49,920 bases of DNA, from assembly GCA_050257395.1 (NCBI GenBank), contig JBLMWU010000304.1, forward strand, positions 1 through 49,920, written 5' to 3'. The position numbers were made by a program, and so were the translations under genes. The DNA comes from JAIRTY01 sp050257395. Its GTDB lineage: Bacteria; Actinomycetota; Actinomycetes; Streptosporangiales; Streptosporangiaceae. Positions 34,997-43,567 of this stretch are shown here, in pieces; positions within the stretch are counted from its first letter, which is position 1; each line of letters begins with the position of its first letter. Below the pieces are notes generated by a model. It was not told the DNA's origin and searched no databases. It saw nothing but the letters and a program-made list of their open reading frames with translations.

Positions 34997-36220
34997 TCAC
35001 ACCGCGCTCACCGGCGTGAAAAGCAGCGGCAGCGAGGCGGGGCCCCGGGTGAAGACGCCGCGCTCCACCGGGACGAAGCCGTCCGGGAGCCGAACGTCGG
35101 GCATCGCGTCCAGCAGCTGGCCGACGCCGACCTCGACCTCGGTCTTGGCCAGCAGGGCGCCGACGCAGAAGTGCCGCCCGAGCGCGAAGGCCAGGTGGTC
35201 GGCGGCCGCCGAGAACGCGGTGGCGGTGTTCAGGTCCTCCCGGAAGATGTCGAACGTGTCCGGGTCGGCATACCGGTCGCCATCCCGGTTGGCGGCGCCG
35301 ATCAGGCACGTCACCGTGCTGCCCGCGGGGATCGTCCCGCCGCTGACCGTCACGTCCTCAGCGGGCTGCCGCATGATCATGTGGACCGGCGGCGTATAGC
35401 GGAGCGTCTCGGCGAAGGCCCGCCCGATCAGGCTCCGGTCGGCCCGCACCGCGGCCAGCTGGCCCGGGTGCTGCAGCAGGTTCGCGAACACGCTGGCGAT
35501 GGCCTTGTCCGTGGTCTCCCCGCCCGCCGTGAGCAGCAGGCTGCAGAACGCCTTGATGTCCTCGTCGCTCATCCGGGTGCCGTCGATCTCCGCCTCGCAG
35601 AGCGTGGACAGCAGGTCGCCGCCCAGGCTGGCGCGGCGCTGCTGGATGACCGGGATCATGTAGGCGGCGAATTCGTCCCGGGTGCGCAGGCCGTCCTCGG
35701 CCACCGCCGGGTCCTGGCTCAGGTTGCTGAGGAACGCGATGATCGAGGTGTACCAGCGGTGGAAGCGCTCGTGGTCCGCCTTGTCCAGGCCGAGCATGTC
35801 AACGATCACATTGATCGGGAAATGCGTCGCGAAATCGGCCACCAGGTCCACCTGGCCGGTGCTGCGGAAACCGTCGATGAGCTCCCGGGCATTGCGCTCG
35901 ATGACCGGCAGGAACTTCTCCTGGAGTTCACTTCCCCGGAACGCGGGCGCCACCAGCGCCCGGCGCACAGAATGGTCCCGCCCGCTGAGCTGCAGGATGG
36001 TGCGGCCGTGCACCGGCTCGAGCTGCCAGTCGTAGTTAGCCGTGGTGAACGCCTGGTCGCGGAAGGCCCGGGAGACGTCCTCATACCGGGAGACGATGTA
36101 GCTCTGCATCGGCTCATGCCAGATCAGCGGTGCCTCGGCGCGCATGATCCGATAGGCCGCATAGGGATCTGCCGCAAATTCGGGGGAAAGGATGTCCGGC
36201 ACTTCCTGGGCCGTCGTCAT
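34997..36220 (-). CDS. Cytochrome P450, canonical bacterial class
   Basis: A 407-residue P450 from ATG 36220 (GAGGAG just upstream). It has the standard features: I-helix AGGETTDK, K-helix ETLR followed by YTPP, and FALGRHFCVG with heme ligand Cys352. So unlike its two neighbours, it should be catalytically normal and use a ferredoxin/reductase pair, none of which is encoded here. It converges on the second CYP157-like gene across 45 bases. In Streptomyces conservons a second P450 (CYP154/156 type) can follow cvnE on the same strand; here the orientation is opposite, so membership is doubtful. The substrate is unknown. Confidence 0.93.
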   Translation of the reverse strand: MTTAQEVPDILSPEFAADPYAAYRIMRAEAPLIWHEPMQSYIVSRYEDVSRAFRDQAFTTANYDWQLEPVHGRTILQLSGRDHSVRRALVAPAFRGSELQEKFLPVIERNARELIDGFRSTGQVDLVADFATHFPINVIVDMLGLDKADHERFHRWYTSIIAFLSNLSQDPAVAEDGLRTRDEFAAYMIPVIQQRRASLGGDLLSTLCEAEIDGTRMSDEDIKAFCSLLLTAGGETTDKAIASVFANLLQHPGQLAAVRADRSLIGRAFAETLRYTPPVHMIMRQPAEDVTVSGGTIPAGSTVTCLIGAANRDGDRYADPDTFDIFREDLNTATAFSAAADHLAFALGRHFCVGALLAKTEVEVGVGQLLDAMPDVRLPDGFVPVERGVFTRGPASLPLLFTPVSAV

Positions 36221-36343
36221 GACTCTCCTCGGGGGATCGGTCCGGCGGGTGCACGCCCAAAGGCGGTCCGCTTTGAGCCTAAATGGCCCTTGGCGTCCGG
36301 TCCACCCTGCGAGGTCAGCGGCCCGCGGGCACCGCGCGCCGGG

Positions 36344-36442
36344 TCACGCGGTGCTGCCCAGCCCGGCGTCGCGGGCGGCGGCCACGGCCGCCGCGCGACT
36401 GTCCACGTGGATCTTGGCGCCCGCCAGGGCCCGCCGGGCCGC
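36344..36442 (-). pseudogene. Remnant of a LuxR/NarL-type regulator C terminus
   Basis: On the minus strand, codons ending in the TGA at 36344-36346 read AKIHVDSRAAVAAARDAGLG, closely like the last helices of LuxR-type HTH domains, which usually end in AKL.VxSRAxAVAxARxxGL. An in-frame stop lies about 32 codons upstream, so no complete domain remains. It occupies most of the 318-base gap between the P450 and the MetE-like gene. Short length makes chance resemblance possible. Confidence 0.4.
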
Positions 36443-36457
36443 CCACCCTCAGTGGGC
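36441..36457. other. Small hairpin upstream of the MetE-like gene
   Basis: GCCCAC at 36441-36446 and GTGGGC at 36452-36457 frame a 5-base loop. It lies ~80 bases before the ATG at 36539. The rest of the 36221-36538 gap, apart from the regulator remnant, shows nothing I can name. Confidence 0.35.
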
Positions 36458-36538
36458 GGGCCACCACGAACGGTGGACTTCGGGCGGCACCCGGCACACA
36501 GTGGTAGGCGGGGAGCAATCGGGCCAGAGGAGGCGCGC

Positions 36539-37654
36539 ATGACCGCGGACGTCCACGCCGAGCACGTCGGCAGCCTGCTGCGGCCGCCCTGGCTGCTGAG
36601 CGCGCGGGCGGCGCGCAGACGGGGCGAGCTGGGTGACGGCGAGCTGCGGGAGCTGGAGGACCGCGCGGCGCTGGCGGCGATCTCGCTGCAGCGAGAGGCG
36701 GGGATGCCGGTCTTCACCGACGGCGAGGTGCGCCGCGAGAACTGGATGGCCGGGTTACTGGAGTCGATCGGCGGCGTGGTCCAGGTGCCGCTGGGCCCGG
36801 CGCCGTGGTACCGGCAGGACGGCACCCCGCCGGCGGCAGAGACCGACTTCGAGCTGCTGGCCGCGAACGCCCCGCTGACCCAGCGGGCACAGCACACCAG
36901 CGTGGAGGCGGCATTCCTGGCCGGGCACTCCCCAGGTCCTTTCAAGATCACGATGATCAGCTCGTCCATGGGCGGCATCATGTGGCGCCCGGAGGTGAGC
37001 GCCGCCGTCTACCCCACCCCGGCAGACGTCGTCCACGCGCTGATGGAACTGCAGATCAAGGAGATCGAGGGCCTCATCGACCAGGGAGTCCGCTGGATCC
37101 AGCTCGACTCGCTCAGCTACAACATGGTCTGGGATCCGCGGTTCCGGGAGAACCTGGGGGCCGGCGCGCTGTCCGGCGAGGAGGTCCTGGCCGCCACCGT
37201 CGCCGTGGACAGCGAACTGGTCCGGGCGGCCAAGCGCAAGGACCCGGACGTCACCGTGGGCATGCACATCTGCCGGGGCAACAACCGCAGCGCCTGGATG
37301 GCCGAGGGCAGCTACGAGCCGGTGGCCGAGCGGCTGTTCGGCGAGGTCGGGGTGGACCGGTTCCTGCTGGAGTACGACACGGAGCGGGCGGGCGGGTTCG
37401 AGCCGCTGCGGTTCGTCCCGGACGGCACCACCGTGGTGCTCGGCCTGGTCTCGTCCAAGACGCCCGAGCTGGAGCCGCAGGACGAGCTGTGCCGGCGGAT
37501 CGAGGCGGCGGCCGCCTACGTGCCGCTGGAGAACCTCGCGCTGAGCCCGCAGTGCGGCTTCGCCTCCACCGCCAGGGGCAACCTGCTGACCACCGAGGAC
37601 GAGCTCCGCAAGCTCACGCTGGTGGCCGAGACCGCACGCAAGGTCTGGGGCTGA
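36539..37654 (+). CDS. Cobalamin-independent methionine synthase (MetE C-terminal domain)-like methyltransferase
   Basis: ATG 36539 with AGAGGAGG seven bases upstream gives 371 residues, about half of full MetE and equal to its C-terminal catalytic barrel. The presumed zinc ligands are His243 and Cys245 (GMHICRGNN) and Cys339 (LSPQCGFAS). The family transfers methyl or alkyl groups to thiols; relatives include the archaeal short MetE and the epoxyalkane:coenzyme M transferase. The N-terminal folate-binding repeat of MetE is missing, so the methyl donor is probably different. Its neighbours (P450, DUF3592, SnoaL) do not reveal a substrate. The real housekeeping MetE is likely elsewhere. Confidence 0.85.
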   Translation: MTADVHAEHVGSLLRPPWLLSARAARRRGELGDGELRELEDRAALAAISLQREAGMPVFTDGEVRRENWMAGLLESIGGVVQVPLGPAPWYRQDGTPPAAETDFELLAANAPLTQRAQHTSVEAAFLAGHSPGPFKITMISSSMGGIMWRPEVSAAVYPTPADVVHALMELQIKEIEGLIDQGVRWIQLDSLSYNMVWDPRFRENLGAGALSGEEVLAATVAVDSELVRAAKRKDPDVTVGMHICRGNNRSAWMAEGSYEPVAERLFGEVGVDRFLLEYDTERAGGFEPLRFVPDGTTVVLGLVSSKTPELEPQDELCRRIEAAAAYVPLENLALSPQCGFASTARGNLLTTEDELRKLTLVAETARKVWG

Positions 37655-37673
37655 GGCCGGCCCGGCAACGGCG

Positions 37674-38111
37674 TCAGCGCCCGCGGGTGAGGACCGCGAC
37701 GCCCGCCGCGAAGGCCAGCAGCGCCAGCAGGGCGAATAAGGAGGCCCCGCCGAGCTGCTGCTCGGAGTAGTTGGGCTCGCGGGCCGTGCGGGGGCGGCCG
37801 TTGCCGGGCAGGAAGACATCGAGCTCCTGCCCGGGCTCGTAGTCGTTGGGCCTGGTGTGCTGCAGGATCAGCGGCGCCAGGTGCGCCCGCCCCGCCAGCT
37901 GGTAGCGGACCAGCAGCTGCGCGGACCGGGCCCAGTAAGGCGGCGAGGTGATGGCGGCCGAGGGCTCGATCCCGGTGATCTCGGCTTTGACCCACCGGCC
38001 CCGGCGGCGGATCCAGTCCCGGCGCGGCCTGAGCCAGGCTGCCCAGAAACCCCGGGCACCCGGGACGGCCAGCGCCACCCCCGCCGGGAAGTACAGCCAC
38101 GCCCAGCTCAT
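37674..38111 (-). CDS. DUF3592-type membrane protein
   Basis: A 145-residue protein with a hydrophobic N-terminal segment (~3-25), a soluble domain of about 80 residues (WVKAEITGIEP, AQLLVRYQLAGRAH, PGQELDVFLPGN) and a C-terminal membrane helix (~124-141). This is the DUF3592 layout. The domain probably lies on one side of the membrane between the two helices. The function is unknown. It converges with the MetE-like gene across 19 bases and follows the SnoaL-like gene on the same strand with a 59-base gap. Confidence 0.75.
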   Translation of the reverse strand: MSWAWLYFPAGVALAVPGARGFWAAWLRPRRDWIRRRGRWVKAEITGIEPSAAITSPPYWARSAQLLVRYQLAGRAHLAPLILQHTRPNDYEPGQELDVFLPGNGRPRTAREPNYSEQQLGGASLFALLALLAFAAGVAVLTRGR

Positions 38112-38170
38112 CAGCGCTCACCGGATTCCGCGCCGCGGGGCATGGGCTGGAGCCTGGCCCGGCCCTCGCG

Positions 38171-38875
38171 TCACCGCCACGCCTCGCCGGTCACCGGGTG
38201 GGGGTAGTGGAACGGGACGATCGCGGTGCCGGGCCACAGCTCGTGCGGGTCGGGCACCAGCTCGTCGGGGCCGAACTCGGCGTCCGGGTAGGTCACGGTC
38301 TCGTTGGGCACGTAGGCGGGCGGGGTGTGCGCCCAGCCGTCGTCGTAGACCGCGTGCCAGACCGGCTGGTAGCGCAGCCGCTGGATCTTCCACACCCCCC
38401 GCTCGCGGGCGTAGCGGTTCTCGTACAGGCCGCCTTCCCACCACTGGGCCGCCCGGGAGCGGGGATGGTCCACGCTGTCGTGCGTCCCGGCCTGCATCAG
38501 CGTGCGGAAGCGGGCGCTGGCGTGCTCGCCGTCCTCGTCGACGTGCACCACGTCCTGCAGCTGCGGGTGGTCGAGCAGGAACCCGGGCACCGGGCCGTCG
38601 CCGCCGTCGGTGAACCTGCCCCGGAAGCGGCCGGTGTACAGGCGCCGCGCACCCGGGATGCCGCGGTAGATGCCGCCCATGAAGACGATCTCGCAGTCAG
38701 CCGAGAACAAGCCGACGACCTCGGAGTACAGGCACTTGTCGAGGTAGTAGCCGTAGGCGTGCTGCAGGTTGCGCACCGCCTGCGCGCTCTCCAGCCGGTC
38801 CACGCGGCGGGCGAGTTCCCGCACCGCCTGGCGCAGGCCGGCGGTCACGTCGGAGCCGTTGTGCGGGATGGTCAT
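38171..38875 (-). CDS. SnoaL/NTF2-like protein (bile-acid 7-alpha-dehydratase type)
   Basis: I start at ATG 38875 because AAAGGGAG lies seven bases upstream, giving 234 residues. Residues ~20-195 fit the SnoaL-like/NTF2 fold: VRNLQHAYGYYLDKCLYSEV, LFSADCEIVFMGG, then DVVHVDEDGEHASARFR and YENRYARERGVWKIQRLRY. Members are dehydratases, isomerases or ligand binders acting on ring compounds. The YGYYLDK start with paired tyrosines and an aspartate resembles BaiE-like dehydratases, but the substrate is open. It is divergent from an IclR regulator; the 78-base space carries a candidate operator, so IclR probably controls it. Confidence 0.85.
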   Translation of the reverse strand: MTIPHNGSDVTAGLRQAVRELARRVDRLESAQAVRNLQHAYGYYLDKCLYSEVVGLFSADCEIVFMGGIYRGIPGARRLYTGRFRGRFTDGGDGPVPGFLLDHPQLQDVVHVDEDGEHASARFRTLMQAGTHDSVDHPRSRAAQWWEGGLYENRYARERGVWKIQRLRYQPVWHAVYDDGWAHTPPAYVPNETVTYPDAEFGPDELVPDPHELWPGTAIVPFHYPHPVTGEAWR

Positions 38876-38915
38876 CGCGGAGCTCCCTTTGCTCACCGCC
38901 ATGCAAGCACCGGGT

Positions 38916-38933
38916 TTCTTGTTGCCGCAAGAA
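38916..38933. promoter_or_regulatory. Candidate IclR operator between SnoaL-like gene and iclR
   Basis: TTCTTG at 38916-38921 and CAAGAA at 38928-38933 are exact reverse complements, with TTGCCGCAA, itself palindromic, in the centre at 38922-38930. It lies 20 bases from the regulator ATG and 41 from the SnoaL-like start, a position suited to controlling both genes. Confidence 0.55.
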
Positions 38934-38953
38934 GGCGGCTCTACCATTCCTGC

Positions 38954-39742
38954 ATGCGGAATCAGGGGCCGCAGGTGCTCCAGTCGGCCGAGCACGCGCT
39001 GCGGGTGGTCCTGCTGGTGGCCAGCCGGGGCTCGGTCACGGTCACCGAGGTCGCCGCGGAGCTGTCGGTGGGCCCCTCCACCGCGCACCGGCTGCTGGCC
39101 ACCTGCCGGCACACCGGGTTCGTCCGGCAGGAACGGCCCGGCGGCCCCTATGTGATCGGTCCCGCCGTGCACGAGCTCACCCTCGCCACCACCGCCGCGG
39201 TCACCCTCCGGGACGCGGCCGGCCCGGTGCTGCAGGACCTGGCGGCCGCCACCGGCGAGACGGTCAGCCTGCTGGTCCTGGAGGGCAGGAACGTCCGGTT
39301 CGTGGAGTCACTCGAAGGCAGCCGCCCGGTCCGGGTGGCGTCCCGGGTCGGCGTGGTGCTGCCCGCGCAGGACACCTCCGGCGGCAAGGCCATGCTGGCC
39401 TGCCTGGCCGGGGCCGAGCTGGAGCGCCGGTTCCCCGGCCGCCGGCTCGCGGGGGACCGGCCGCCCCCGTGGCCGGAGCTGCTGGCCGAGCTCGACCGGA
39501 TCCGCCGCCGTGGCTGGGCCACGAAGTTCGCGGAGGGCGACCCCGGGATCGGGGCCGTCGGCGCCGCGGTCCGGTCGGGGACGGGCGAGCCGCGGGCGGC
39601 GGTGGTGGCCGCCGCGCCGCTGGCCCGGCTGGGCAGCCTGCGGCAGGCCGCGGCGGCGGTGACGCCGGTCGTGGACGCGGCCGCCGCGATCGGCCGGCGG
39701 CTGCGCGGCGGGGCCGGGCAGGCGGCCCGCTTACCGGGCTGA
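38954..39742 (+). CDS. IclR-family transcriptional regulator
   Basis: A 262-residue protein from ATG 38954. Residues ~8-65 are the winged helix-turn-helix (LQSAEHALRVVLLVASRGSV, LSVGPSTAHRLLATCRHTGF). Residues ~75-250 are the IclR effector domain (ATGETVSLLVLEGRNVRFVE, SGGKAMLACLAGAELERRF). IclR proteins bind small acids or aromatics and repress or activate a neighbouring catabolic operon. The divergent SnoaL-like gene is the natural target. The effector-domain residues do not allow naming a ligand. The C-terminal tail is short and basic. Confidence 0.93.
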   Translation: MRNQGPQVLQSAEHALRVVLLVASRGSVTVTEVAAELSVGPSTAHRLLATCRHTGFVRQERPGGPYVIGPAVHELTLATTAAVTLRDAAGPVLQDLAAATGETVSLLVLEGRNVRFVESLEGSRPVRVASRVGVVLPAQDTSGGKAMLACLAGAELERRFPGRRLAGDRPPPWPELLAELDRIRRRGWATKFAEGDPGIGAVGAAVRSGTGEPRAAVVAAAPLARLGSLRQAAAAVTPVVDAAAAIGRRLRGGAGQAARLPG

Positions 39743-40015
39743 CCAGGCGGCCCGGTGCCGGAGTGGCCGGCCGCTGACCGCGCTGGGCTGGCGCGTCGCT
39801 GGACCTTCGCGCCGGCCGCCGTGCGGCGCCGTCCGGCGGCGGGCGTGCGGGTGCTGGCCGGCTGGCTGGGCCAGGAGTTTTCCGGCGCGCCCGCCGGGTA
39901 GCGGGGCGGAGCCGGCCGCGGGCCGGGCGAGCGCCGGCCCCGGCGCCCGGGTGCCAGGGCTTGCGGGCGGGGGCCGGCGGGGGGAGTATTCCGAACTGTC
40001 CAGGGAGGGGTCGGC
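39743..40015 (+). other. Intergenic region without a recognised gene
   Basis: These 273 bases hold no gene I can support. A 48-residue GTG-started frame (39755-39901) has no good ribosome site. The last part, TTGCGG at 39961 and AGTATT at 39985, might be a promoter for the small downstream gene, though the spacing is slightly long at 18. Confidence 0.4.
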
Positions 40016-40237
40016 ATGACGAATCCAGACATCGTGAGCAACGATCCGGCGCTGGCCGAGGCCGCCCGCGAGCTCGAGGCGGCAGTCCACGACGCCCGGG
40101 TGGCCTTCGACTGCATCGCCCTGGGCGAGCTCGACCGGGCGCACACCAATGCGATCACCGCGCGGGCTGCGGCCGACGCGGCGATCACGGCGCTGCAGGC
40201 AGCGCTGGGGCAGGCGGGCGGCGCAACCGCCGGCTGA
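40016..40237 (+). CDS. Small helical protein (73 aa), hypothetical
   Basis: ATG 40016 follows GGGAGGGG at a five-base distance, a strong ribosome site, which is the main reason to accept this short gene. The 73 residues are almost entirely alanine-rich helix (LAEAARELEAAVHDARVAFD, ITARAAADAAITALQAAL), likely a two- or three-helix bundle. No cysteine pair, signal or membrane segment is seen, only one Cys. It is transcribed toward the large FAD/Fe-S gene on the other strand. I do not recognise the family. Confidence 0.6.
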   Translation: MTNPDIVSNDPALAEAARELEAAVHDARVAFDCIALGELDRAHTNAITARAAADAAITALQAALGQAGGATAG

Positions 40238-40308
40238 CCGGCCCGCGCCGGCCCGCGCGGGCCAGGGCCGGCGCGCCCGATGGCTGCGCCGGCCGATGGC
40301 TCCGCCGG

Positions 40309-43300
40309 TCAGGGCCGGCGGGCGGCGCGCCCGATGGCACCGCCGGCCAGTGCCGCGGCGGCGGCCGCCGCCCCGGCCGCCGCCCCCGCGGCTGCCAGCC
40401 GGGCAGCCCGGCGGGATGCCGGCGGCCGGGGCCGGGTGGTTCCGGCCCCGCGGCCTGCCCCGGCCCTGCGGCCTGCCCCGGCGCTGGCGTCCGGGCCAGC
40501 CGCCTGCTGGCGGGCGAGCGACATCACCTGGGCCAGGTGAAGCGCGTGCCGCCCGGTGCCGGCCTGCTCGATCTGCGTCTTGCAGGAGAACCCGTTCGCG
40601 ACGACGAGCGTCCGCGGGTCCGCATCCCGGACGGCCGGCAGCAGGGCCTGCTCACCGCAGTCCATCGAAATGCCGTACTTGCCTTTCTCGAAACCCCACG
40701 AGCCGGCCAGCCCGCAGCACCCGCCGGACACCGGCTCCACCGTCAGGCCCATCTGCTCCAGCACGTCCTGCTCCGGGTCGATGCCGCCGGTGGCCCGGTG
40801 GTGGCAGTGCCCCCAGAGCAGGGCACGGCCGGCCAGCGCCGGCGGCTTGATGCCGAAGGTCTGGAAGAACTCGCCGAAGTGGTAGGCGTTGCGCTTGAGC
40901 CGGGCCGCGTCGTCGTCGTGCGGCAGCACCTTGATCAGCTCGTCCTTGAACACCGCGAGGCAGGACGGTTCCATGCCGACGACGGGCGTGCCGGCCCGGA
41001 TGTGCTCGCGGAGCACGTCCAGCACCCCGTGCAGGTAGCGCTCGGCCTGGCCGAGGAACCCGTAGTCATACAGCGGCCGGCCGCAGCAGATGTGCCCGTC
41101 CGGCATGATGACCTGCCAGCCGGCCGCCTCGATCGCCTCCACGCAGGCCACTCCGACGTCGGTGTGGAAGTAGTTGTTGAACGTGTCGGGGAACAGCACC
41201 ACCGGCCGCCCGAACGGGTTGGCCGTGCCGCCGCGCTCGCGGAACCACTGCTGCAGGGTCATCGGCGCGAACGACGGCACCCGGCGGCGCCGGTCCACGC
41301 CGGCCGCCAGCTTGGCCAGGCGGCTGAGGACGGGGGTGTGGGTGACCGCGTTGGCGAGTTCAGGCATCCGCGACGCGAGCCGCGCCGCCTGGTCGATGAA
41401 CCCCATCGCGTACGCGTAACGGGGCCGCCGCCGCCGCGGCGACGCGTAGTAGTGGTGCAGGAACTCCGCCTTGTAGGTCGGCATGTCCACGTTGACCGGG
41501 CAGTCGTTCGTGCAGCCCTTGCAGGCCAGGCACAGGTCGAGCGCGTCGTAGACCTCGCGGGACTCCCAGCCGCCGGTGATGACCTCGCCCTGCAGCATCT
41601 CGAACAGCAGCCGGGCCCGGCCGCGGGTGGTGTGCTTCTCCTCCCGGGTCACCTGATAGGAGGGGCACATGGTCTGCTCGGCGTCCGGCACCCGGCACTT
41701 GCCCACCCCGACGCACCGCAGCGCCGCGTGCGCGAAGTCGCCGCCGTCTTCTTCGTAGGCGAACGTCACCTGCGGCCGCGGCGGGTTGTAGCTGGTGCCC
41801 AGGCGCAGGTCCTCATCGAGCCGGTAGGGGTCGATGACCTTGCCCGGGTTCATCTTCCAGCGCGGGTCCCAGATCCGCTTGAACTCGCGCATCGCCTCCA
41901 TCAGCTCCGGGCCGTACTGCTTTTCCAGCAGCTCCGCCCGCTGCTGGCCGTCGCCGTGCTCGCCGGACAGCGAGCCGCCGTAGGAGACCACCAGGTCGGC
42001 GGCCTGCTCCAGGAACGACCGGTAGTTCGCGATGCCGTCGGCGTGCCGCAGGTCGAAGCTGAACCGCCCGTGGATGCAGCCCTGGCCGAGATGCCCGTAG
42101 AACTGGCCCGCCAGGCCGTGCTTGTCCAGCAGCTCGCCGAGGCGCTGCAGGTACTCGCCGCAGTGCTCGGGCGGGACCGCCGAGTCCTCCCAGCCGGGCC
42201 AGTGGTCGAGCCCGTCCGGCGGGAACGCGGTCGCCGCCAGCCCGGCCTCGCGGATCTGCCACAGCTCCTCGCTGTTGCCGCCTTCCTGCTTGCTCTTGGT
42301 GATGAGGATCCGGTCGCTTGCGTAGCCCTTCTCAGCGGTCAGCCAGTGGCTGAACGCCTCCGCGGTGGCGACCGACTCGCGGGCGTCATCGGCGCCGAAC
42401 TGCACCATCAGCCATGCCCCCTGCCCGCCGCGGGGCAGCTTCACGATCGCGTCGACGTTCCGGTGCTTGCGCTGCTGGTCGATGATCAGGTTGTGGTCGA
42501 TCGCCTCCAGGCCGATCGGCCGGAACCGGTCGATGATCTCCACGACGTGCTCGGCGGCCTCGACGATGGTGTCGTACTGGACGACCACGGTGGTGCGCTG
42601 GAACAGGGCCGGGGTGAGCATGAGGACGGAGCGCAGGACCGTGACGCAGGTGCTCTCCGTGCCGACCAGGGCCCGCGCCACGCTGAAGCCCTTTTCCGGC
42701 AGCAGTTCGTCCAGGTTGTAGCCGGACACCCGGCGGGGAAGTTTCGCCACGTCCGGGTAGCCGCGGCGGATCGCGCCGGCGTACCGGTCGCGCAGGTCAC
42801 GCAGCCTGGCGTAGATCTCGCCCTTGCGGCCGCCGGCAGCGATGATCTTGTCCAGCTGCGCTTCCTCGTTGACTCCGACCCAGAACCGCTCGCCGTCATA
42901 GGTGACGACCTCCAGCGCGTGGGTGTTGTCGGAGGTGCGCGGCCCGGGACCGTAGAGCTGGGACTGGACCGAGTGCACGCCGCAGGAGTTGTTGCCGATG
43001 TTGCCGCCGATGGTGCAGCGCGAGTGGGAGGACGGGTCGGGGCCGAAGACCAGGTTGTGCTCGCCGGTCGCCCGGTTGAGATGCTCGTTGATCACGCCGG
43101 GCTCGGTCGTCACCAGCCGGTGCTTGACGTCGATCTTGCCGACGTGGGTGAGGTACTTGGAGTTGTCGATCACCACGGCGTAGTTCACGGTCTCGCCGGA
43201 CAGGCTGGTGCCGCCGCCGCGGTTGACGATGGGCGCCCCGAACCGGGCGCACACCCGGTGGGCGGCGACGATGTCGTCCAGCGTCCGGGGGATCACCACG

Positions 43301-43509
43301 CCGATCGGGACCTGGCGGAAGTTGGAGGCGTCGTTGGCGTACATCGCCTTGGACGCGGCGTCGAACCGGACCTCGCCGCGCACCGCCTTGCGCAGCGCGC
43401 GCTCCAGCCCGGACACGTCGACGGTGGCCTGCGCGTACATGCCGCCGCCGAGCCGGGGATCGGTACGGGCCGGGATCGTGCGGGTACCGCGCTGACTGGT
43501 GGCCGTCAT
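40309..43509 (-). CDS. FAD-linked oxidase / Fe-S fusion dehydrogenase (D-2-hydroxyacid dehydrogenase type)
   Basis: A 1066-residue protein. The N-terminal ~560 residues are a GlcD-like FAD domain: PVNRGGGTSLSG-type region (IVNRGGGTSLSG), GPDPSSHSRCTIGGNIG, and the C-terminal FAD-oxidase part (GEHGDGQQRAELL). Residues ~610-700 hold two Fe-S motifs (CVGVGKCR with MCPSY; CLACKGCTNDCP). The rest is a GlcF-like CCG domain (HICCGRPLYDYG, GGCCGLAGSWG). This layout oxidises D-lactate, D-2-hydroxyglutarate or similar and feeds electrons to quinone. The last ~70 residues are an Arg/Pro/Ala tail with an alanine-rich helix of about 20 residues not usual in the family. It is 58 bases downstream of the enolase-superfamily gene, possibly the same operon. 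Confidence 0.92.
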   Translation of the reverse strand: MTATSQRGTRTIPARTDPRLGGGMYAQATVDVSGLERALRKAVRGEVRFDAASKAMYANDASNFRQVPIGVVIPRTLDDIVAAHRVCARFGAPIVNRGGGTSLSGETVNYAVVIDNSKYLTHVGKIDVKHRLVTTEPGVINEHLNRATGEHNLVFGPDPSSHSRCTIGGNIGNNSCGVHSVQSQLYGPGPRTSDNTHALEVVTYDGERFWVGVNEEAQLDKIIAAGGRKGEIYARLRDLRDRYAGAIRRGYPDVAKLPRRVSGYNLDELLPEKGFSVARALVGTESTCVTVLRSVLMLTPALFQRTTVVVQYDTIVEAAEHVVEIIDRFRPIGLEAIDHNLIIDQQRKHRNVDAIVKLPRGGQGAWLMVQFGADDARESVATAEAFSHWLTAEKGYASDRILITKSKQEGGNSEELWQIREAGLAATAFPPDGLDHWPGWEDSAVPPEHCGEYLQRLGELLDKHGLAGQFYGHLGQGCIHGRFSFDLRHADGIANYRSFLEQAADLVVSYGGSLSGEHGDGQQRAELLEKQYGPELMEAMREFKRIWDPRWKMNPGKVIDPYRLDEDLRLGTSYNPPRPQVTFAYEEDGGDFAHAALRCVGVGKCRVPDAEQTMCPSYQVTREEKHTTRGRARLLFEMLQGEVITGGWESREVYDALDLCLACKGCTNDCPVNVDMPTYKAEFLHHYYASPRRRRPRYAYAMGFIDQAARLASRMPELANAVTHTPVLSRLAKLAAGVDRRRRVPSFAPMTLQQWFRERGGTANPFGRPVVLFPDTFNNYFHTDVGVACVEAIEAAGWQVIMPDGHICCGRPLYDYGFLGQAERYLHGVLDVLREHIRAGTPVVGMEPSCLAVFKDELIKVLPHDDDAARLKRNAYHFGEFFQTFGIKPPALAGRALLWGHCHHRATGGIDPEQDVLEQMGLTVEPVSGGCCGLAGSWGFEKGKYGISMDCGEQALLPAVRDADPRTLVVANGFSCKTQIEQAGTGRHALHLAQVMSLARQQAAGPDASAGAGRRAGAGRGAGTTRPRPPASRRAARLAAAGAAAGAAAAAAALAGGAIGRAARRP

Positions 43510-43567
43510 CCTGGGTTCCCCCTAACACCGCTGTGATTGTGAATGGGCTGGCGCCGCCGCGGGCTGG

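Noticed and set aside
39755..39901. 48-residue GTG-started frame after iclR
   Set aside because: No ribosome site, no family resemblance, Arg/Ala composition.
39961..43536. 1191-codon open frame on the plus strand opposite the FAD/Fe-S gene
   Set aside because: It mirrors the real gene: composition is that of antisense of GC-rich codons (Gly/Arg/Ala/Val/His), with no domain or ribosome site.
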